In this document: positions 1 through 8,257 of the stretch, one piece after another | Layout of the letters: the number at the start of each line of letters is the position of its first letter | Numbering within the stretch: position 1 is the stretch's first letter | From: Candidatus Villigracilis saccharophilus | GTDB lineage: Bacteria; Chloroflexota; Anaerolineae; Anaerolineales; Villigracilaceae | Length of the DNA stretch: 64,000 nucleotides | Assembly (NCBI GenBank): GCA_016709305.1 | Contig: JADJNA010000048.1 | Location: forward strand, 294,642-358,641 | Direction: 5' to 3' | Program-made: the position numbers and the translations under genes | Notes under the pieces: generated by a model | What the model saw: the letters and a program-made list of their open reading frames with translations, nothing else | Told to the model about the DNA's origin: nothing | The model's database searches: none

Positions 1-2661
1 ATTGGAACGATCCTGCGTGAGCAGATCGCATCCACATTAAGCCCGAGCCGGATCCACATCTATACATATGATTCACGCGACGATTTTTTCTCGGCCCTGC
101 CCGGCGAAGACCGCCGCCCCACCAGCGAAATTCGTTTTACAGCCGCGAGTCCGTTTGCCCGTTATTTTGAAACGGAACACCTGCCCTTATATTTGGACAA
201 TACCGCCGAACTGCCTTCCGTATTGAAGCCTGAGCAATCGCGGCTGGCGTTGCTTGGCGCGCGCTTGTTTATTGCCCTGCCCGGTAAACACCGTGAAAAC
301 GGCTGGCTGGCTTTGGGTCCGCGTTTATCCGGTCTACCTTATACTCCGCGTGACCTGAGGTTCCTCGAGAATATTTGCGATCAGGCATCTGTTGCGATCG
401 AACGTGTTCAAACCGTTGCGCGTCTTGAACGCCAGATCCAGGAAATGAATGCGTTGACGCGTGTTTCTCAAGGCGTGAATGTCACATTAACTTTTGACGA
501 TGTGCTTGAGCTGATCTACGCCCAGACCGTGCAGATCATTCCCACGTCGCATTTCCATATCACGCTGTACAACAAGAAAAGCGATTATTTCTATTATGGT
601 TTTTGTGTCGAAAACAATGAGCGTATCCCCGAACGCGAGAATCTGCCTTTTTCAATCACTTCCGGTCTCAGCCCGGAGGTGATCCGCAAAGGCCGCCCGA
701 TCAATACCCAGGACTATATCCGCGATTGTCAGGCGCGCAACCTCTCTCCCATTCTGGAGAATGTATTCGCCTGGATGGGTGTGCCTCTCAATGCCGGCGC
801 GGAGTCCATTGGTGCGCTCAGCGTCGGTAATCATGACAGCGCGACCGCCTATACACGCGGACAACTTGAACTTCTACAGGCCATCGCAGATCAGACCGCA
901 GGCGCGATCGTGAAGGCGCGTCTGCTTGACGAAACTGAGCAACGCGCACGTCAGCTTTCCACCTTGAATGAAATTACCCGCCAGTTGACATCCACTCTGG
1001 AACTGGGTCCCCTGCTTCAAAATATTCTTGAGAACGCAGTTGGGATTTTGAATTGTGAGGCCGGCAGTTTACTGCTTGTGGATGACCAGACCAGTGATCT
1101 GATCTTCAAGGCGACCACTGGACCGGTGGCTTCCAACTTGATCGGGCAGCGTCTTCCCGTTGGCACCGGTATCGTTGGGCGGGCGGTGCAGACCCGTGCA
1201 CCCGTGATCGAGAACGAGGAGCATCAAACATCAGCCAGATTCAAAGGGATCGACCAGCAAACTGGTTTTGCGAGTCGTTCACTTTTGGCCGTTCCGCTTC
1301 AGGCGAAGGATCACGTCACCGGCGTGATCGAAGTCATCAACCGCCGTGATGGCCTGCCTTTTGTGCAGGACGATCAAAATTTGCTGACCGCGTTTGCGGG
1401 TCAGGCTGCGGTTGCCATTGAAAACGCGCGTCTTTATGAACTCACCGATCAGGAACTGGCCGCGCGTGTCGAGGAACTCTCGGTCATGCAGCGCATTGAT
1501 CGGGAATTAAATGCCAGCCTTGAAATGGATCGCGCCATGCGCATCACATTGGATTGGGCCTTAAGACAATCCGGCGCGGAAGCGGGGCTGATCGGCATGC
1601 TGGAGGAAAATTATCTGCATGTCATGTCGCAGCAGGGCTTTGATGAACGAATGGCGATTCTGCCGGATCAGACGATGAAAGTGGATCTGCCCGCCATGGT
1701 GCGGTCTGTGGAAACAGCCCAGCCGCAGCGTTTGGCGGTTGCCGACTCTAATGCGAAACTGCTCGCCACGACGCATACGCAGATCATCATCCCCATCCGT
1801 CGTGAAACCGCTGTGATCGGTCTGCTGCATCTGGAAAGTACAAGCGATTCCCAGGTGGATATTGAGTTTTTAACCCGTCTTACTGATCATGCCGCCATCG
1901 CCATTTCCAACGCGCAGCTGTACGGGGAAGTTCAGCGCGCTAATCTTGCCAAAAGTGATTTCGTGTCATTCGTGGCACATGAGTTGAAGAACCCGATGAC
2001 CTCCATTAAAGGCTACACGGAATTGCTGGCGGGCGGAGCGGTTGGAACGGTCAACGAAATGCAGAATAATTTCCTCAACACCATTAAATCCAATGTTGAG
2101 CGCATGTCTACTTTGGTTTCGGATCTTAACGATAATTCCAAGATCGAGGCTGGCCGCTTGCGCCTTGACTACAAAGCCACCGATGTTGCCGCGCTTGTTG
2201 ATGAAGTGATCCGCTCCATTAAACGTCAGGTGGAGGATAAGAAACAGATCCTTGAGGTGGTTTCGCCTGAGAATCTTCCACCCATGTGGTCTGACCGCAT
2301 CCGCGTCAGCCAGGTGCTTACCAATCTGGTCAGCAACGCTTATAAATATACGCCTGAAGGCGGGCTTATCCAGGTGGGCGCGGAAGAGACCGCCAATGAA
2401 TGGAATCCTGAAGGCGCTGCGCGGGTTATTCACTTGTGGGTCAAGGATAGTGGTATTGGCTTGAGCCCGGATGACCAACAGAGGGTTTTCCAAAAATTCT
2501 TCCGTTCAGATGATCCAAAAGCGCGCGAGGTACCGGGCACGGGATTGGGTTTGAACATCACCAAGAGTCTGGTTGAAATGCAGGGCGGCCGCATCTGGTT
2601 CGAGAGCGAATTCCGCAAAGGCACAGCTTTTCACTTTACCATTCCGGTTGCGTCAGAGTAG
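1..2661 (+). CDS. GAF-domain sensor histidine kinase (5' end outside window)
   Basis: The reading frame is open from base 1, so the gene starts upstream; the first internal start-like codon (TTG at 193) is not a credible start. Several GAF-like segments follow one another, each ending in a signature such as DQASVAIERV, DQTAGAIVKA, GQAAVAIENARLY or DHAAIAISNAQLY. A HisKA H-box (HELKNPMTSIKG, phospho-acceptor His codon at 1978) and a HATPase_c domain follow, with N-box NLVSNAYKYTPEGG, G1 DSGIGLSPDDQ, F-box KFFRS and G2 GTGLGLNITKSL. No transmembrane segment is visible in the part seen, so it is probably a cytosolic sensor whose GAF domains bind small ligands. A FIST-domain gene follows 9 bp later and probably shares the transcript. 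The partner response regulator is not in the window. Confidence 0.93.
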   Translation: MGTILREQIASTLSPSRIHIYTYDSRDDFFSALPGEDRRPTSEIRFTAASPFARYFETEHLPLYLDNTAELPSVLKPEQSRLALLGARLFIALPGKHRENGWLALGPRLSGLPYTPRDLRFLENICDQASVAIERVQTVARLERQIQEMNALTRVSQGVNVTLTFDDVLELIYAQTVQIIPTSHFHITLYNKKSDYFYYGFCVENNERIPERENLPFSITSGLSPEVIRKGRPINTQDYIRDCQARNLSPILENVFAWMGVPLNAGAESIGALSVGNHDSATAYTRGQLELLQAIADQTAGAIVKARLLDETEQRARQLSTLNEITRQLTSTLELGPLLQNILENAVGILNCEAGSLLLVDDQTSDLIFKATTGPVASNLIGQRLPVGTGIVGRAVQTRAPVIENEEHQTSARFKGIDQQTGFASRSLLAVPLQAKDHVTGVIEVINRRDGLPFVQDDQNLLTAFAGQAAVAIENARLYELTDQELAARVEELSVMQRIDRELNASLEMDRAMRITLDWALRQSGAEAGLIGMLEENYLHVMSQQGFDERMAILPDQTMKVDLPAMVRSVETAQPQRLAVADSNAKLLATTHTQIIIPIRRETAVIGLLHLESTSDSQVDIEFLTRLTDHAAIAISNAQLYGEVQRANLAKSDFVSFVAHELKNPMTSIKGYTELLAGGAVGTVNEMQNNFLNTIKSNVERMSTLVSDLNDNSKIEAGRLRLDYKATDVAALVDEVIRSIKRQVEDKKQILEVVSPENLPPMWSDRIRVSQVLTNLVSNAYKYTPEGGLIQVGAEETANEWNPEGAARVIHLWVKDSGIGLSPDDQQRVFQKFFRSDDPKAREVPGTGLGLNITKSLVEMQGGRIWFESEFRKGTAFHFTIPVASE

Positions 2662-2670
2662 CGAGTTGAT

Positions 2671-3828
2671 ATGACAATGGTTTCATCTGTGGGTGTCGCT
2701 CAAGCGCTTGATGGTCGTGAGGCTGGTTTACAGGCCGCGCATCAGGCCTTAAATCGTCTGGGCGCAAATACACCAGCCTTTGCTGTGGTGATCTCTTCCC
2801 ATCAATATCAGTCCCGTGAAGTATTGAATGGTGTAAGCAGTTTGTTGGTCGAAGTTCCCATGATCGGATTTAGTTCGCCTTCCGGGTTGACCGGTAAAGG
2901 GGAGCATCCACATTCCGTGATCGTTGCGCTCCTGTCCGGCGATTTTCACGCGGAAACATTGTGGCTTCCGGGCTATGCCCAGTCAGGCCGTGAAACTGCC
3001 GCAAAGATCGAAAAACACGCTGCGGAGCGCGGGGAACGTCAATCCATTCTATTCTTTGCGGATGGATTTAACGGTGATGCCGAACAATTCTGCGGCGCGA
3101 TATCCCCGGGGGGAAATGTCTTTGGCGGGCTATCCAGCGGCGATCTGCACACTGGCAATACATACCAAATGGCCGGTAATCAAAGCGGCGCCGGCGGATT
3201 GGCGGCAGCGTTCTTGCGCGGGAATCTAAAGATAGCCATCGGAGCAGACCATGGCTGGGACGCGGTTGGCAGGCAGTTCCGTGTCACGCGGTCTCGTGGA
3301 TTCTGGCTGCGTACATTGGATGGCCGCCCTGCTTCTGAAACTTATGCGGGCCTTTTTGGTTATCCCGCGCGGGATTGGGCATTCCCTCCATTAAGTTACA
3401 TGACACGTTTATATCCGCTTGGCGTTGAACAGGGCGAAGACCTGCTCGTGCGTTCGCCCATTCGAGTGGAAGCAGATGGCAGTTTCCGCATGAACTCCGC
3501 CATCCGTGAAGGGATCGATGCTTATTTAATGGTAGGCAGCCGCAGTGCCTGTGAGCGTGCCGCCAGACAAGCCACGCAGCAGGCGCTTTTGCAGCTTGGC
3601 GACGCGAAGCCTGCCTTTGCCCTTGTGCTGGTTGACGTGGCCTGGCAAATGCTGTTGAAAGCCCAGCCTGGGGTGGAGATCGAAGCTGTCCAGGAGATCC
3701 TGGGAACGAACATTCCAATTGCGGGTGGGTATACGCTGGGTCAGGTGATACCCGTTGAATCGCAGTCATTGAAATTTCTCAACCAGCATATCGTTGTCAT
3801 TGTATTTGGTGAACAGAATTCCGCTTAA
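2671..3828 (+). CDS. FIST domain sensory protein (FIST_N + FIST_C)
   Basis: A 385-residue protein with the FIST N-terminal pattern (IGFSSPSGLTG, SILFFADGFNGD, GGLSSGDLHTGNTYQ) and a FIST_C domain at about residues 220-365 ending in IPIAGGYTLGQV. FIST domains are predicted intracellular ligand sensors, often fused to or encoded next to histidine kinases. Here the gene sits 9 bp after a GAF histidine kinase, so it probably supplies an extra input to that signalling route. There is no signal peptide, and the length fits a stand-alone FIST protein. The start ATG at 2671 has only a weak ribosome binding site; an ATG at 2677 is an alternative. A strong terminator follows. Confidence 0.88.
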   Translation: MTMVSSVGVAQALDGREAGLQAAHQALNRLGANTPAFAVVISSHQYQSREVLNGVSSLLVEVPMIGFSSPSGLTGKGEHPHSVIVALLSGDFHAETLWLPGYAQSGRETAAKIEKHAAERGERQSILFFADGFNGDAEQFCGAISPGGNVFGGLSSGDLHTGNTYQMAGNQSGAGGLAAAFLRGNLKIAIGADHGWDAVGRQFRVTRSRGFWLRTLDGRPASETYAGLFGYPARDWAFPPLSYMTRLYPLGVEQGEDLLVRSPIRVEADGSFRMNSAIREGIDAYLMVGSRSACERAARQATQQALLQLGDAKPAFALVLVDVAWQMLLKAQPGVEIEAVQEILGTNIPIAGGYTLGQVIPVESQSLKFLNQHIVVIVFGEQNSA

Positions 3829-3848
3829 CTGTGACCCCATTAAACTTA

Positions 3849-3887
3849 CGGAGGACGGCTCAAGTTGAGCCGTCCTCCGTTTTTATT
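3849..3887 (+). terminator. Rho-independent terminator after the FIST gene
   Basis: A 15-bp inverted repeat (CGGAGGACGGCTCAA and its complement around a single G) is followed by a T-rich tract (GTTTTTATTT). It sits 21 bp after the FIST stop and also lies between convergent genes, so it may serve trpB2 from the other strand. Confidence 0.88.
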
Positions 3888-3900
3888 TGACTGGATGGAA

Positions 3901-5274
3901 TTATGACGGCAGATTCACCTGCGGAAGTTTACTCATCGATTCTTTCACCGCCTCGGCAGGATACTCGTAATCCTCAAGCTTTCCGCTGAGGTAGGATTCA
4001 TACGCCGCCATATCAAAATTGCCATGACCTGACAGGTTGAACAGGATCACGCGCTTCTCACCTTTGGCTTTTGCATCCAATGCTTCATCGATCGCCACAC
4101 GCACCGCATGTGCAGATTCGGGCGCAGGGACGATTCCTTCCGCTTTCGCGAATTGGATCGCAGCTTCAAAAGTTTCTTTTTGTTTGACTGCCACCGCGTC
4201 TATGAAACCCGCATCATGAAGTGCGCTGATGCTGGGAGCCATGCCGTGATAGCGCAATCCGCCCGCGTGGATGCCGGGCGGCATGAAGTCGTGACCGAGA
4301 GTATGCATTTTGACGATGGGAGCCATCTTCGCGGTGTCACCATAATCAAAGGTGTACACGCCTTTTGTCAGTGTGGGAGTCGCAGTCGGCTCCACGCCTA
4401 CCAGACGGGTACGCCTGCCATTCTTGAGATTCTCTCTCAGGAACGGGTATGCAATTCCCGCGAAGTTCGATCCGCCGCCCACGCAGCCAATGACCACATC
4501 CGGATATTCATCGGCCATATCCATTTGTTTCAAGGCTTCTTCACCGATCACAGTCTGATGCAGCAGCACATGATTTAACACCGAGCCTAATCCATATTTC
4601 TTTGTACCGTTGGATGAGGCTGCGGCTTCGACGGCTTCTGAAATGGCGATGCCAAGCGAACCGAGATTGTTCGGGTTTTCAGCCAATACAGAGCGTCCAT
4701 AATTTGTCAGTTCTGTCGGGCTGGCATAGACGCGCGCGCCGTAGGTTTCCATCAAATTGCGGCGGTATGGTTTCTGCTGATACGAGATCTTCACCATGTA
4801 CACTTCAAGGTCAATATCAAAAACATTGCATGCGAATGCCAGCGACGAGCCCCACTGACCTGCGCCGGTTTCCGTGGTCATGGCCTTTGTGCCGGCGATC
4901 TTGTTGTAAAAAGCCTGCGGGATGGCCGTGTTAGGCTTGTGACTTCCTGAAGGCGATACGCCTTCATATTTGTAGTAGATATGCGCGGTTGTGCCGAGCG
5001 CCTTTTCCAATCTGCGCGCGCGCAGGAGCGGGGTGGGGCGGAAGAGTTTATAGATCTCTCGTACTTCCTCTGGGATCTCGATATAGCGTTCGGTACTGAT
5101 CTCCTGCATGATCAGGTCCATCGGGAAGAGCACAGACAAAAAGTCTGGCGTGACTGGCTCCAGCGTGCCGGGATGCAGCACCGGGGTCTGCGGAACCGGG
5201 CTGTCCGCATAGATGTTGTACCAGAATTTCGGCAGGTCGGTTTCGTTCAATTGAAAGCGGGTCTGTTCGTTCAT
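3901..5274 (-). CDS. trpB: Tryptophan synthase beta chain, TrpB2 type
   Basis: About 457 residues, the long TrpB2 form rather than the roughly 400-residue TrpB1 partner of TrpA. Visible landmarks are the PLP lysine segment SPSGSHKPNTA, GAGQWGSSLAFA, and the PLP phosphate-binding glycine loop CVGGGSNFAG. TrpB2 enzymes condense indole with serine and often act without TrpA; no trpA is in the window. I chose the ATG at 5274 because GGAGG lies just upstream and the protein then begins MNEQTRFQLNETDLPKFWYN, as expected for the family. A 24-codon longer version from 5346 would overlap the upstream small ORF. Expression is very likely controlled by the tryptophan T-box at 5492-5815. Confidence 0.95.
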   Translation of the reverse strand: MNEQTRFQLNETDLPKFWYNIYADSPVPQTPVLHPGTLEPVTPDFLSVLFPMDLIMQEISTERYIEIPEEVREIYKLFRPTPLLRARRLEKALGTTAHIYYKYEGVSPSGSHKPNTAIPQAFYNKIAGTKAMTTETGAGQWGSSLAFACNVFDIDLEVYMVKISYQQKPYRRNLMETYGARVYASPTELTNYGRSVLAENPNNLGSLGIAISEAVEAAASSNGTKKYGLGSVLNHVLLHQTVIGEEALKQMDMADEYPDVVIGCVGGGSNFAGIAYPFLRENLKNGRRTRLVGVEPTATPTLTKGVYTFDYGDTAKMAPIVKMHTLGHDFMPPGIHAGGLRYHGMAPSISALHDAGFIDAVAVKQKETFEAAIQFAKAEGIVPAPESAHAVRVAIDEALDAKAKGEKRVILFNLSGHGNFDMAAYESYLSGKLEDYEYPAEAVKESMSKLPQVNLPS

Positions 5275-5293
5275 GGGTTCCTCCAAAAAATAT

Positions 5294-5446
5294 TTATGGC
5301 ACAAAGCGCGGCGCGGAGTTGAATTCAGCGTCATTGCTTTGATCATCGATCACTTGCGCGGCGGGCAGGGAATTATCGCTCGGGGTTTCAACGGCGCGTT
5401 CCTGCAAATTGATTTCCTGCGGTTCAGATTGAGGCGTGAGGTTCAT
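5294..5446 (-). CDS. 50-codon ORF between the T-box and trpB2
   Basis: A short ORF with ATG at 5446, AAAGGAG seven bases upstream, and TAA at 5294, ending 19 bp before the trpB2 start. The predicted peptide begins MNLTPQSEPQEINLQERAVE and ends NSAPRFVP. It is acidic and rich in Gln, Glu, Pro and Asn, with no Trp, no Cys, no signal peptide and no membrane segment. It is not a classical attenuator leader, because it has no Trp codons and lies downstream of the T-box terminator. The good ribosome binding site and position suggest it is translated as the first cistron. I recognise no family. It could instead be a coupling ORF that sets trpB2 translation. Confidence 0.5.
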   Translation of the reverse strand: MNLTPQSEPQEINLQERAVETPSDNSLPAAQVIDDQSNDAEFNSAPRFVP

Positions 5447-5491
5447 CGTTTCTCCTTTGTTTACTCCTCTCCCGTGGGGCGGGTGAGGGGA

Positions 5492-5815
5492 TAAAAAAAT
5501 ACAGCGTTCATCCCAAAAGGGACGAACGCTGTATGATTCGCATCCGTGGTACCACCCAACTTAGGCTGACAAGCGGTTATTTACAAAAATTCCCGTGTTG
5601 ATGCAACGGGAAGCCAGCCTCACTCTATCAAGCACGACCAAAAGGTTTATGCTCTAGCTCTATAACGGGAGCATCCCGTCGAAACATACTCAGGTGTTTG
5701 CCTTTTCATTTCCGCGGCTCGAAGGGCCATTCAGTTTTGTCGTTTCGGGCAGGTCTCTCACCGTATATCGCCTGCTCTCTGAACCGTCGTGCAAACTTAC
5801 TTTTCCTCGTCACAG
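5492..5815 (-). promoter_or_regulatory. T-box riboswitch, tryptophan specificity, with terminator
   Basis: Read on the minus strand. The leader has a stem I region with GACGAGGAAAAGTAAG, an AGAGAG...GGTGAGAG pair, and a specifier segment in which TGG (5729-5727) sits just before CCCTTCGAGCCGC. The hallmark T-box GGGTGGTACCACGG is at 5557-5544. It is followed by a 16-bp terminator hairpin (5534-5499) and a run of seven T. In known T-boxes an uncharged tRNA pairs with the specifier and the T-box and prevents termination. A TGG specifier means tRNA-Trp, which agrees with trpB2 being the first known gene downstream. Confidence 0.93.
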
Positions 5816-5832
5816 CCTTGATATTTTTGCTG

Positions 5833-5860
5833 ATTATATGCAGAACAAATAAAATGTCAA
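5833..5860 (-). promoter_or_regulatory. Consensus sigma-70-type promoter of the T-box-trpB2 transcript
   Basis: On the minus strand a perfect -35 TTGACA (5860-5855) and a perfect -10 TATAAT (5838-5833) are separated by 16 bp. It lies directly upstream of T-box stem I. Confidence 0.85.
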
Positions 5861-5901
5861 TGAATAAAAAAGAGTACAATCAAATCAAGAAAGGAGCATA
5901 A

Positions 5902-6624
5902 ATGAAACGTAGATTATTTTTGCCTGTTCTGATCATGCTGGCGCTTGCGGGTTGTTCCATTCCTGTGGATGTGCCTCCGTCTCCCACCGCGCTGCCGACT
6001 GATACCCCCCAACCGACAGGGATTGTCGCCCCGACATTTACTCCCATCTCGCTGCTGACACAGGTTGCCACACCGACATCAACTCCAAATGCGGTTGGGA
6101 CACAAGTTGCGACGCCGGGCGCGGCAACGCCATTTTGCGATGATCCGCGTGTGCGCGAACTGATCGCATCCTTTGGAAAGGCGGTCGCGGACAAGGATGG
6201 AAAACTGCTCTCATCACTTGTCTCGCCAAGCGAGGGCATGGATGTGCGTTTTTATCGTGACGGCAATGTGGTCAACTATGATGTGGAGCATGCGCTGTTC
6301 GTTTTTGAAACCACATTCCAGGCCGATTGGGGACTTTCATTTGGAAGTGGACAATCCACATTCGGCTCATTTCAGGAGATCATCCTGCCATCGCTTCAAA
6401 TTGTATTTACACCAACGGCTGTGCTTGAATGTAATCAACTCAAATTAGGCGGCGCGAGCTATGTCCCCGCCTGGCCATATAAAGAACTCAATTATTATTC
6501 CGTGCATTTCCCCGGCACCGACGCGTATGGCGGACTGGACTGGCAGACCTGGGCTGTAGGCATGGATATGAGTAGTGGTAAACCAATGCTCGCTGCGTTC
6601 GTGCATTACGTATGGGAGCCGTAG
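5902..6624 (+). CDS. Secreted lipoprotein with Pro/Thr linker, unknown function
   Basis: 240 residues. The N-terminus MKRRLFLPVLIMLALAGCS is a signal peptide ending in a lipobox (LAGC), so the mature protein should be lipid-anchored at Cys18. About 60 residues rich in Pro and Thr follow, a spacer style common in Chloroflexota. The folded domain (about residues 80-240) begins CDDPRVRELIASFGKAVADKDGKLLSSLVSP, which resembles the start of NTF2-like or SnoaL-like domains, but I cannot assign a family. The start ATG follows AGAAAGGAGCATAA, a good ribosome binding site. Divergent from the T-box promoter. Confidence 0.85.
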   Translation: MKRRLFLPVLIMLALAGCSIPVDVPPSPTALPTDTPQPTGIVAPTFTPISLLTQVATPTSTPNAVGTQVATPGAATPFCDDPRVRELIASFGKAVADKDGKLLSSLVSPSEGMDVRFYRDGNVVNYDVEHALFVFETTFQADWGLSFGSGQSTFGSFQEIILPSLQIVFTPTAVLECNQLKLGGASYVPAWPYKELNYYSVHFPGTDAYGGLDWQTWAVGMDMSSGKPMLAAFVHYVWEP

Positions 6625-6658
6625 AGTAAAAATATTTAGCCCTGGTTTGATACTTCTT

Positions 6659-6699
6659 TCCTCGTTCTTCTTAAATACAAAGAAGAAAGAGGATTTTTT
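6659..6699 (+). terminator. Rho-independent terminator after the lipoprotein gene
   Basis: Stem TCCTCGTTCTTCTT pairs with AAGAAGAAAGAGGA (one mismatch) around a 7-base loop and is followed by six T. Confidence 0.8.
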
Positions 6700-6735
6700 A
6701 TTTCAAGGTAAGAATTAATCAGTTGTGTTGTTCTA

Positions 6736-6757
6736 TTATTGTAAGAAGTTGCAATAA
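6736..6757 (+). promoter_or_regulatory. Palindromic operator overlapping the Fur-family ribosome binding site
   Basis: The 22-bp element begins TTATTGTAA and ends TTGCAATAA; the outer six bases of each arm are perfect complements and inner bases pair too. Its last two bases are the first two of the AAGGAG Shine-Dalgarno of the regulator gene at 6767. AT-rich dyads of this size are typical of Fur, Zur and Nur sites, and the position suggests autoregulation. The TTGTAA/TTGCAA core also recalls the actinobacterial Nur motif. Confidence 0.55.
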
Positions 6758-6766
6758 GGAGTTTTG

Positions 6767-7186
6767 ATGACTTGTACCACTAATTTTGCCCCTCGCCTGC
6801 GTGCTCAAGGACTGCGCATGACACCTCAACGAAATGCGATCCTGCATGTGCTCCATCATTCCGGTGGACACCTTTCGCCGACACAAGTCTATGAGCAGGC
6901 GCGCAAGGAATTTCCGGGCCTTACCGAGCCGACGGTCTACCGCACGCTTGAAGATCTCGCTGAAAAAAAGCTGCTGCTGGCTGCCCATGTAGGCAATGGA
7001 AAGATCGTTTACGAGTTGGCGGAGAATCAGCATCACCATTTGATCTGCCATCAATGCGGCAAGACTGTTGAAGTGGAACACGCTCCACTGGAACTTTTGT
7101 ATCGCCAGCTTGAGACATCCACTGGTTACAAGTTGGATTCCAGCCATGTCACTTTCTTTGGTTTGTGTTTGGATTGTCAATCATAA
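6767..7186 (+). CDS. Fur-family metal-dependent transcriptional regulator
   Basis: 139 residues, normal Fur length. The N-terminal winged helix contains RMTPQRNAILHVL and TEPTVYRTLEDL (recognition region). The C-terminal metal-binding and dimerisation part has the His-rich ENQHHHLICHQCG and the two CxxC pairs CHQC and CLDC expected for the structural zinc site. The start at ATG 6767 is preferred because AAGGAG lies five bases upstream; a TTG at 6764 is less likely. The next operon is a cobalt/nickel-type ECF importer, so a nickel (Nur) or zinc (Zur) sensor is more likely than an iron sensor, but sequence alone cannot decide. Probably autoregulated through the palindrome at 6736-6757. Confidence 0.93.
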   Translation: MTCTTNFAPRLRAQGLRMTPQRNAILHVLHHSGGHLSPTQVYEQARKEFPGLTEPTVYRTLEDLAEKKLLLAAHVGNGKIVYELAENQHHHLICHQCGKTVEVEHAPLELLYRQLETSTGYKLDSSHVTFFGLCLDCQS

Positions 7187-7191
7187 ATAAT

Positions 7192-7282
7192 GTCGTTGGG
7201 GGGGGGGGTTTTTTGGGGGGGGTCCCTTTTTGTGGGGGGGGCTGTTCCCCCGTGGAACAAGCGGGGGGGGGGCCGCAGCGAC
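7192..7282 (+). other. Four long G runs enclosed by an inverted repeat (possible G-quadruplex or assembly error)
   Basis: Runs of 11, 8, 8 and 10 G (7198-7208, 7215-7222, 7234-7241, 7263-7272) lie between a 7-bp stem GTCGTTG (7192-7198) and CAGCGAC (7276-7282). A small hairpin GTTCC/GGAAC sits between the last two runs. The element occupies the 5' leader of cbiM. Four tracts could fold as a G-quadruplex, but the run lengths are so extreme for this genome that base-calling inflation is equally possible. Confidence 0.45.
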
Positions 7283-7301
7283 GATTTAAAAGGAGAACAA
7301 T

Positions 7302-8237
7302 ATGTTGTATTCCCCCGTTCCCATGCACATCCCGGATAATTTTCTGAGCATCGCCGTTTCCCTGATCTGCTGGGCCATCACGGCTGTGACTCTTGGGGTC
7401 GCCATCTCGCGTACGAATAAATCGCTTGGCGAAAAACAAGTCCCATTGATGGGAGTCATGGCCGCTTTCATCTTTGCGGCGCAGATGATCAACTTCCCGG
7501 TCCTCGGCGGAACTTCGGGACATTTGCTCGGCGGCGTGCTGGCGGCCATTACGCTCGGCCCGTGGGCTGGCATGTTGGTGATGACCGCTGTCATCGCGGT
7601 GCAGGGACTGCTCTTTCAAGACGGCGGATTGATCGTGATGGGCGCGAACATCCTTAATATGGGCATCCTGACCTGCGCGGTTGGCTATGGTTTGTATCGT
7701 TCTGTCCTTGGAAGTAATCGCCCCGTGAAACTCGCGGTGATCGGTGTGGCGGCCTGGCTGTCTGTGATGACTGGAGCACTATCCACTGCTCTCCAAATTT
7801 GGTTAAGTGGAAACGCGGAAGTGCAGATCATTGTCCCCGCCATGTTGTTCGTTCATGCGTTTATCGGGCTTGGCGAAGCATTGATCACCGTCGCGGCTAT
7901 AGTTTTCATCTTGCGGTCCCGCCCCGATCTTTTGGGCGAGGGATCAGAATCTGCTCAAGGCAGTAAAGGCTGGATATTGACCGGTGTCTTGATCACGCTG
8001 GCAGTTGTCCTGCTTTCACCTTTTGCATCTGCCAGCCCTGATGGACTTGAACGTGTTGCCGAGGATCTCGGTTTTATCAACATCGCCCAAACGGCGCCGT
8101 ACGAAGTCATTCCCGATTACACGATCCCATTTCTGGGAGCAACACCCCTCTCAACCATTGTTGCGGGAGCGATCGGGGTCATCGTAGTTCTGGCAATCGT
8201 TTTTATCGCTGGGCGTTCCTGCAAACCAAAATCGTAA
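7302..8237 (+). CDS. cbiM: Cobalt/nickel ECF transporter substrate-binding protein CbiM with C-terminal PDGLE domain
   Basis: 311 residues, polytopic. It contains the CbiM/NikM family signature MHIPDNFLS at residues 8-16, then GGTSGHLLGGVLAAITLGPW and MGANILNMGI. A C-terminal PDGLE domain (SPDGLERVAEDLGF, about residues 246-259) ends in a membrane segment and replaces the separate CbiN subunit. In studied CbiM/NikM proteins the N-terminal Met-His contributes to metal coordination, so the seven extra residues (MLYSPVP) ahead of MHIPD are odd. AAAAGGAG lies six bases before ATG 7302, whereas the ATG at 7323 has no ribosome binding site. The gene heads a cbiM-cbiQ-cbiO operon. Confidence 0.93.
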   Translation: MLYSPVPMHIPDNFLSIAVSLICWAITAVTLGVAISRTNKSLGEKQVPLMGVMAAFIFAAQMINFPVLGGTSGHLLGGVLAAITLGPWAGMLVMTAVIAVQGLLFQDGGLIVMGANILNMGILTCAVGYGLYRSVLGSNRPVKLAVIGVAAWLSVMTGALSTALQIWLSGNAEVQIIVPAMLFVHAFIGLGEALITVAAIVFILRSRPDLLGEGSESAQGSKGWILTGVLITLAVVLLSPFASASPDGLERVAEDLGFINIAQTAPYEVIPDYTIPFLGATPLSTIVAGAIGVIVVLAIVFIAGRSCKPKS

Positions 8238-8257
8238 ATCATAAATCGTAAATCGCC

